Part shown: piece after piece, positions 14,075 to 17,222 of the stretch | Position numbering within the stretch: the first letter of the stretch is position 1 | How the letters are laid out: each line of letters opens with the position of its first letter | Assembly (NCBI GenBank): GCA_038849555.1 | Contig: JAWCMT010000033.1 | Span: 1-17,222 of the forward strand | Source: JAOAIV01 sp038849555 | Lineage (GTDB): Archaea; Thermoproteota; Bathyarchaeia; Bathyarchaeales; Bathycorpusculaceae | Length of the DNA: 17,222 nucleotides | Direction: 5' to 3' | Notes under the pieces: generated by a model | What the model was told of the DNA's origin: nothing | The model's database searches: none | The model's input: the letters and a program-made list of their open reading frames with translations, nothing else | Translations under genes and position numbers: made by a program

Positions 14075-15707
14075 CGCAGATGAAGAGAAAACGCTGGTTA
14101 CTCCAGGCCTTGCTACACAAACAGAAATCTTTGAGCAGGTAGAAGGCGGACACTTCCTAGTTTGGGACAGGATAGAACAGAAATTCATCATTAATGCAAA
14201 TGATGTTTGGCGCAGCTACAGATTAAACGGTGTCTGTTATGTGCCTTTAACGCCGTTGCCTTGGCCCAGCGCTGCAACCGCAGAATTCTACGAAAGCGAA
14301 GAGCGCCTATTCAATGAAATACGGCAATTCTTTGTAGAGCATTTAGACGTGCAGAATGAATTACTCTATGATGTTTATGCAGCTTTCGTTTTAGCTTCAT
14401 GGCGCGTGGAAGACTTCAAAGTAGTGCCCTACCTCTTCTTTCTAGGGCCCATGGCCAGCGGAAAAACACGCGCTTTAGAGTGCCTTCAGCAGCTATGCTT
14501 CAGAAGCATTATCGCTGCAACAGTGTCTTCTTCATCAGTTTTTCGCGCAATAGAGGCTTGGCATCCAACATTTCTTCTCGATGAAAGCGAAATTTATAAT
14601 CGTGAAGAAAAAAAGGAAGTCTTGGCACTTTTGAACAGCGGCTACCGTAGAGGACAATATGCCATTCGCGTCGAGAAGATTGAGGAAGGAAACCCTGTTC
14701 TCTCATTGTTTAACACGTTTGGCTTTAAGGGTATAGCTGGAACGGAAGAGTTAGCTGCTACGCTTCAAAGCCGCTGCATAATTACGCATATGAGCCGCGC
14801 AGTCAGGGAAGTGCGCTTATTCATTGATGAGGAGAAGGCGCAAGCACTTAGGAATCAGCTTCTCTTTTACCGCTTCAAGAACTTAGGCAAAAACATTGAC
14901 TACTCAGCTTCAGATTTCATAAAGGAAAATGGCTATTTCCGTAACGCACGTGTTATTGAGCTTTTTATTAGCCTTATTCAGGTTGCGCCCTCGGTTGAGG
15001 TTAAGCAGCGCTTGCTGAAGTGTATGCGGCAAATTGCGCGGAGTCGCTTAGAAGAGGAGCAGGTAAGTGTTGAGGCTAAAGTTTTCGAGGCTATTCTAAA
15101 ATGCGAGGATAAAGTCGAAAATGGGAAGCTCAGCACGCAAGCCGTAACAGAAGCATTCAACGAGGGATTACCAGAGAAGGAGCATGTTTCAAGCCGCTTT
15201 ATTGGCCGTAAAGTTGCAGCGCTTGGCTTTGAAAAATGCAGAGTAGGCGAAAGGGGGCAAGCTGGTTTCTATTGGGATGAAAAGTTAGTTGAGCGGTTGA
15301 AGATGCGGTATAGTCTGAAATTAACTTCAGAAACCTCAGAAACTTCAGAAACTTCAGTCGGCATGGATAAAACAGCGGCTTTAGCAAATTTTTTAACTGA
15401 AGTTTCTGAAGTTAATTCTTCAGCGAATTTATTGTTTGAAACGGCTAAAAGTCCATTGAATACTGAAGTTTCTGAAGAAACTGAAGTAACTGAAGTTAAA
15501 TCTGGTATAGGCGTAAAGAACCAGCTTCTCGTAGGCAGAACTAAGAATGCTGAGAAGTGTTATTATTGTGAACTAGTTGCCAGCGAATATGAGTTAGATG
15601 ATAGTGGCAACAAGTATTATGTTTGTTCACGTTGCCTTAAAGAAGTCATTATTCCAGCATACAAACAGCAAAACTATGAAATAACATTTGCAAGCGAGGT
15701 TTCTTAG
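14064..15707 (+). CDS. Replication-type P-loop ATPase with C-terminal zinc ribbon
   Basis: 547 aa. A P-loop domain (about 75-300) has Walker A GPMASGKT at 128-135 (K134) and Walker B FLLDESE with D173 and E174; it resembles the helicase/primase-associated ATPases (DUF3631- or DUF927-like) of plasmids and phages. A helical region follows to about 415. Then comes a low-complexity linker of SET/EVS/EVT repeats (about 421-480) and a C-terminal zinc ribbon, C499-x2-C502 and C521-x2-C524. No primase polymerase motif is seen, so it is probably the helicase or initiator of element replication. Start ATG 14064 has AAGGAG ten bases upstream. The integrase follows after 5 bp. Confidence 0.75.
   Translation: MTADADEEKTLVTPGLATQTEIFEQVEGGHFLVWDRIEQKFIINANDVWRSYRLNGVCYVPLTPLPWPSAATAEFYESEERLFNEIRQFFVEHLDVQNELLYDVYAAFVLASWRVEDFKVVPYLFFLGPMASGKTRALECLQQLCFRSIIAATVSSSSVFRAIEAWHPTFLLDESEIYNREEKKEVLALLNSGYRRGQYAIRVEKIEEGNPVLSLFNTFGFKGIAGTEELAATLQSRCIITHMSRAVREVRLFIDEEKAQALRNQLLFYRFKNLGKNIDYSASDFIKENGYFRNARVIELFISLIQVAPSVEVKQRLLKCMRQIARSRLEEEQVSVEAKVFEAILKCEDKVENGKLSTQAVTEAFNEGLPEKEHVSSRFIGRKVAALGFEKCRVGERGQAGFYWDEKLVERLKMRYSLKLTSETSETSETSVGMDKTAALANFLTEVSEVNSSANLLFETAKSPLNTEVSEETEVTEVKSGIGVKNQLLVGRTKNAEKCYYCELVASEYELDDSGNKYYVCSRCLKEVIIPAYKQQNYEITFASEVS
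15321..15500. repeat. Direct and inverted CTTCAG/CTGAAG repeats inside the ATPase gene
   Basis: Three tandem 9-bp units of GAAACTTCA (15330-15357, one with a T-to-C change) are followed by the opposite orientation: CTGAAGTTTCTGAAG at 15397-15411 and again at 15463-15477, then CTGAAGTAACTGAAG (15481-15495). TTAACTTCAGAAAC (15321-15334) and GTTTCTGAAGTTAA (15402-15415) form a perfect 14-bp inverted repeat. Encoded protein: SETSETSETS, then TEVSEV and TEVSEETEVTEV. Confidence 0.85.
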
Positions 15708-15712
15708 GCTTT

Positions 15713-16873
15713 ATGGTTGAAGCTGCTTCTCCGCTGCTGCGATGCCCAGAGTGCGGCTCAGAGAGGCTTTACCGTGATGGCATGCGCTACTTAAGAAGCG
15801 GAGAGGCGGTTCAGCGTTGGCTATGCCGAAACTGCGGCTATCGTTTCTCAGAGAAGCGTTTTTCTGATAACGCTTTTAAGGAATGTCAGACAGAATACGC
15901 TAATCGCCAAGTATGCGCTATCCTTGAGGAAGCGAAAAACTTGAGCAACGCGCAAGAAACCAAAACTTGCGCGGGAGAAATGAAAGAAGCCATAAAAGGC
16001 AAAATCCTACAGTTCGCACTGTACCTTAAACTGCAAGGTTGCAGTGAACACACAATAAAAGGATGGAGCCAGAAACTTAGACGGCTTGCAGACAACGCAG
16101 ACTTAGAAGACCCTGAAAGCGTAAAAAAATTCCTTGCATACATAGACATTGCGGAAAGCTCGAAACATGCTTTCTGCACTGCATACACTGCTTTTCTGAA
16201 ATGGCAGGGGAAAAGCTGGACGCCGCCGAAGTATAAGGGAACGCAGAAGATTCCCGAATTCATTCCAACAGAGCAGGAGATAGATGCCTTAATCGCTGGA
16301 TGCGGCAAAAAAACCGCAGCTATCCTACAGGTTCTTAAAGAAACTGGAATGCGAATCGGCGAGTGTCTAAGCCTCACATGGAGCAACATTAACCCTGAAG
16401 CACACACCATAACGTTGAACACTCCTGAAAAGAACAGTAATCCGCGAGTTTTCAAAGTTTCAGCTAAACTAATTGGGATGTTTCAGTCGCTGCCTAAAAT
16501 CAACGATAAAGTATTTGGAAACACTACTCCCAGAAGCGCAAGCATTTGCTTGGCACAGCAGCGAAAGAAGATTGCGAGGAAACTGGCGAATCCACGCATA
16601 GCCAAAATCCACTTCCACTTAATCCGCCACACGAAAGGAACAATGGAATACCATAAGACGCAGAACATTATCCACGTGCAGAAGCTCTTAGGGCATAAGA
16701 GTATCCTAAACACACAGCTATACGTCAACCTTGAGCAGGCAATCTTCACTGCTAATGAAGACTATGAAGTTAAAGCTGTTGAAACTTTACAGGAAGCTAT
16801 GAAACTACTTGAAGTCGGCTTTGAATACGTTACGGATATGGACGGCAAAAAACTGTTTAGGAAGAGAAAATGA
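15713..16873 (+). CDS. Tyrosine recombinase (integrase) with N-terminal zinc ribbon
   Basis: 386 aa. An N-terminal zinc ribbon (C11-x2-C14, C38-x2-C41) precedes a SAM-like core-binding domain (about 90-165) and a catalytic domain (about 182-345). Catalytic residues are present: R214 (TGMRIGE), K240 (EKNSNPR), H302-x2-R305 (HLIRH), H328 (LLGHKS) and nucleophile Y337 (LYVNL). It cuts and rejoins att sites by a tyrosine-linked intermediate, and here it presumably acts on the 17-bp repeats. The gene is intact, unlike the split integrases of SSV-type elements. It is cotranscribed with the ATPase gene (5-bp gap) and ends 29 bp before attR. The zinc ribbon may aid DNA binding. Confidence 0.95.
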   Translation: MVEAASPLLRCPECGSERLYRDGMRYLRSGEAVQRWLCRNCGYRFSEKRFSDNAFKECQTEYANRQVCAILEEAKNLSNAQETKTCAGEMKEAIKGKILQFALYLKLQGCSEHTIKGWSQKLRRLADNADLEDPESVKKFLAYIDIAESSKHAFCTAYTAFLKWQGKSWTPPKYKGTQKIPEFIPTEQEIDALIAGCGKKTAAILQVLKETGMRIGECLSLTWSNINPEAHTITLNTPEKNSNPRVFKVSAKLIGMFQSLPKINDKVFGNTTPRSASICLAQQRKKIARKLANPRIAKIHFHLIRHTKGTMEYHKTQNIIHVQKLLGHKSILNTQLYVNLEQAIFTANEDYEVKAVETLQEAMKLLEVGFEYVTDMDGKKLFRKRK

Positions 16874-16902
16874 TGAAGCCACTTATACATTCTATTGGAA
16901 AA

Positions 16903-16919
16903 TTTAACGTTTTATGTGG
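16903..16919. repeat. attR, 17-bp direct repeat in the trpS 3' end
   Basis: TTTAACGTTTTATGTGG, identical to 12055-12071. Read on the minus strand it covers the last base of the phenylalanine codon, codons for H-I-K-R, the stop and one base beyond, so integration keeps trpS intact. Confidence 0.88.
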
Positions 16920-17222
16920 AATTTTTCTATTACATCTTTTGCTTTTTCTCTCTTTCGCCGGTGCTCCTCAAGGAACTTATTGAGGCGCTCCGCCAAATCG
17001 CGTTTGCATTCGCCACATAGCATCTCGCCTGCGCGGCATCGGCGCTCCCGCTCCAAGAGCTTCTTGTCATCTTCTTCGAATAGGTAAACGTAATACTGGA
17101 AAATCGAGCATACGGTTGGATCTGCGCCTGTTTTACGCTGCTCCGCTGCGGTGGGTTTTCCACCTGTGAAAGCATTCCAGATTTTTCGTTTAACTAGCTC
17201 CGGCGGGTCCATGGTGAATATA
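16904..17222 (-). CDS. trpS: Tryptophanyl-tRNA synthetase, C-terminal part (5' end outside window)
   Basis: The last 105 or so residues of archaeal-type TrpRS, which charges tRNA-Trp. Recognised by DPPELVKRKIWNAFTGGKPT, EQRKTGADPTVCSIFQYYVYLF, CRAGEMLCGECKRDL and AERLNKFLEEHRRKREKA, all characteristic of the C-terminal domain. The frame stays open to the window edge, so the ATG at 17212 is internal and the gene is partial only because the window ends. The stop (16904-16906) lies inside attR. Before integration it was probably followed directly by the flavin reductase gene. Confidence 0.92.
   Translation of the reverse strand, partial: IFTMDPPELVKRKIWNAFTGGKPTAAEQRKTGADPTVCSIFQYYVYLFEEDDKKLLERERRCRAGEMLCGECKRDLAERLNKFLEEHRRKREKAKDVIEKFHIKR

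Larger units (their letters stand above)
12055..16919. mobile_element. Integrated mobile element in the 3' end of trpS
   Basis: Bounded by a 17-bp perfect direct repeat (12055-12071 and 16903-16919), one copy overlapping the trpS 3' end. The unit length is 4,848 bp. It encodes a tyrosine recombinase next to the right repeat, a replication-type ATPase, a ribbon-helix-helix regulator, several small zinc proteins and a 2-TM protein, and carries a gene-free palindromic left end. No capsid, terminase or conjugation gene is recognised, so a plasmid-like integrative element fits best. A very small virus using the 2-TM protein as an envelope or coat component is possible but unsupported. Confidence 0.88.

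Noticed and set aside
17210..17222. Treating the ATG at 17212 as the start of a complete 102-aa gene
   Set aside because: The sequence downstream is plainly the C-terminal domain of TrpRS and the frame is open to the window edge, so the ATG is an internal methionine codon.
1..17222. CRISPR array or complete rRNA operon
   Set aside because: No regularly spaced repeats with unique spacers were seen, and only 5S rRNA is present.

Overview
The window is archaeal. Supporting features are a type II methionine aminopeptidase, an archaeal-type tryptophanyl-tRNA synthetase C-terminus, a DUF1512 membrane protein, a 5S rRNA gene with no 16S or 23S beside it, a tRNA-Trp with two introns and bulge-helix-bulge-like splice junctions, TATA-box promoters and strong Shine-Dalgarno sites with frequent GTG/TTG starts. 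The overall make-up suggests a TACK archaeon, perhaps a Bathyarchaeia member; that lineage call is inference.

Layout. (1) 175-2037: a DUF523-DUF1722 protein of the TudS/RudS desulfidase type, convergent with a heliorhodopsin. (2) 2182-7645: a probable operon with a palindrome at its promoter, encoding a P-type Ca2+-ATPase-like pump, an HPr-kinase/PEPCK-fold kinase-like protein and an alpha-glucan phosphorylase. (3) 7700-8812: tRNA-Trp(CCA) on the minus strand with a 64-nt intron carrying part of a box C/D guide plus a second 30-nt intron, a small 4-TM protein, and 5S rRNA. (4) 8893-12040: DUF1512 protein, a membrane protein with a zinc ribbon, type II Met aminopeptidase, and a flavin reductase-like protein. 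(5) 12055-16919: an integrated mobile element of 4,848 bp. (6) 16904-17222: the 3' part of trpS, running off the right edge.

The central result is that the element can be delimited exactly. A 17-bp perfect direct repeat lies at 12055-12071 and 16903-16919. The right copy is the last five sense codons and the stop of trpS, 30 bp beyond the tyrosine recombinase gene. The left copy is 14 bp upstream of the flavin reductase start. Removing one repeat plus the interior rebuilds a tight trpS-flavin reductase operon (stop, 15 nt with an SD, ATG). The element therefore integrated into the 3' end of a protein-coding gene, rather than a tRNA gene, and split a two-gene unit.

The element carries a 444-bp gene-free left end with several palindromes (candidate origin), a 59-aa zinc-finger protein, a compact multi-hairpin RNA structure closed by a terminal helix (about 190 nt), a 2-TM protein, a lysine-rich protein read from an apparently leaderless transcript, a ribbon-helix-helix regulator translationally coupled to a tiny zinc ribbon, a replication-type ATPase with repeat-rich DNA in its linker, and an integrase with an N-terminal zinc ribbon. 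The RNA and the repeat structures are the parts that known families explain least.
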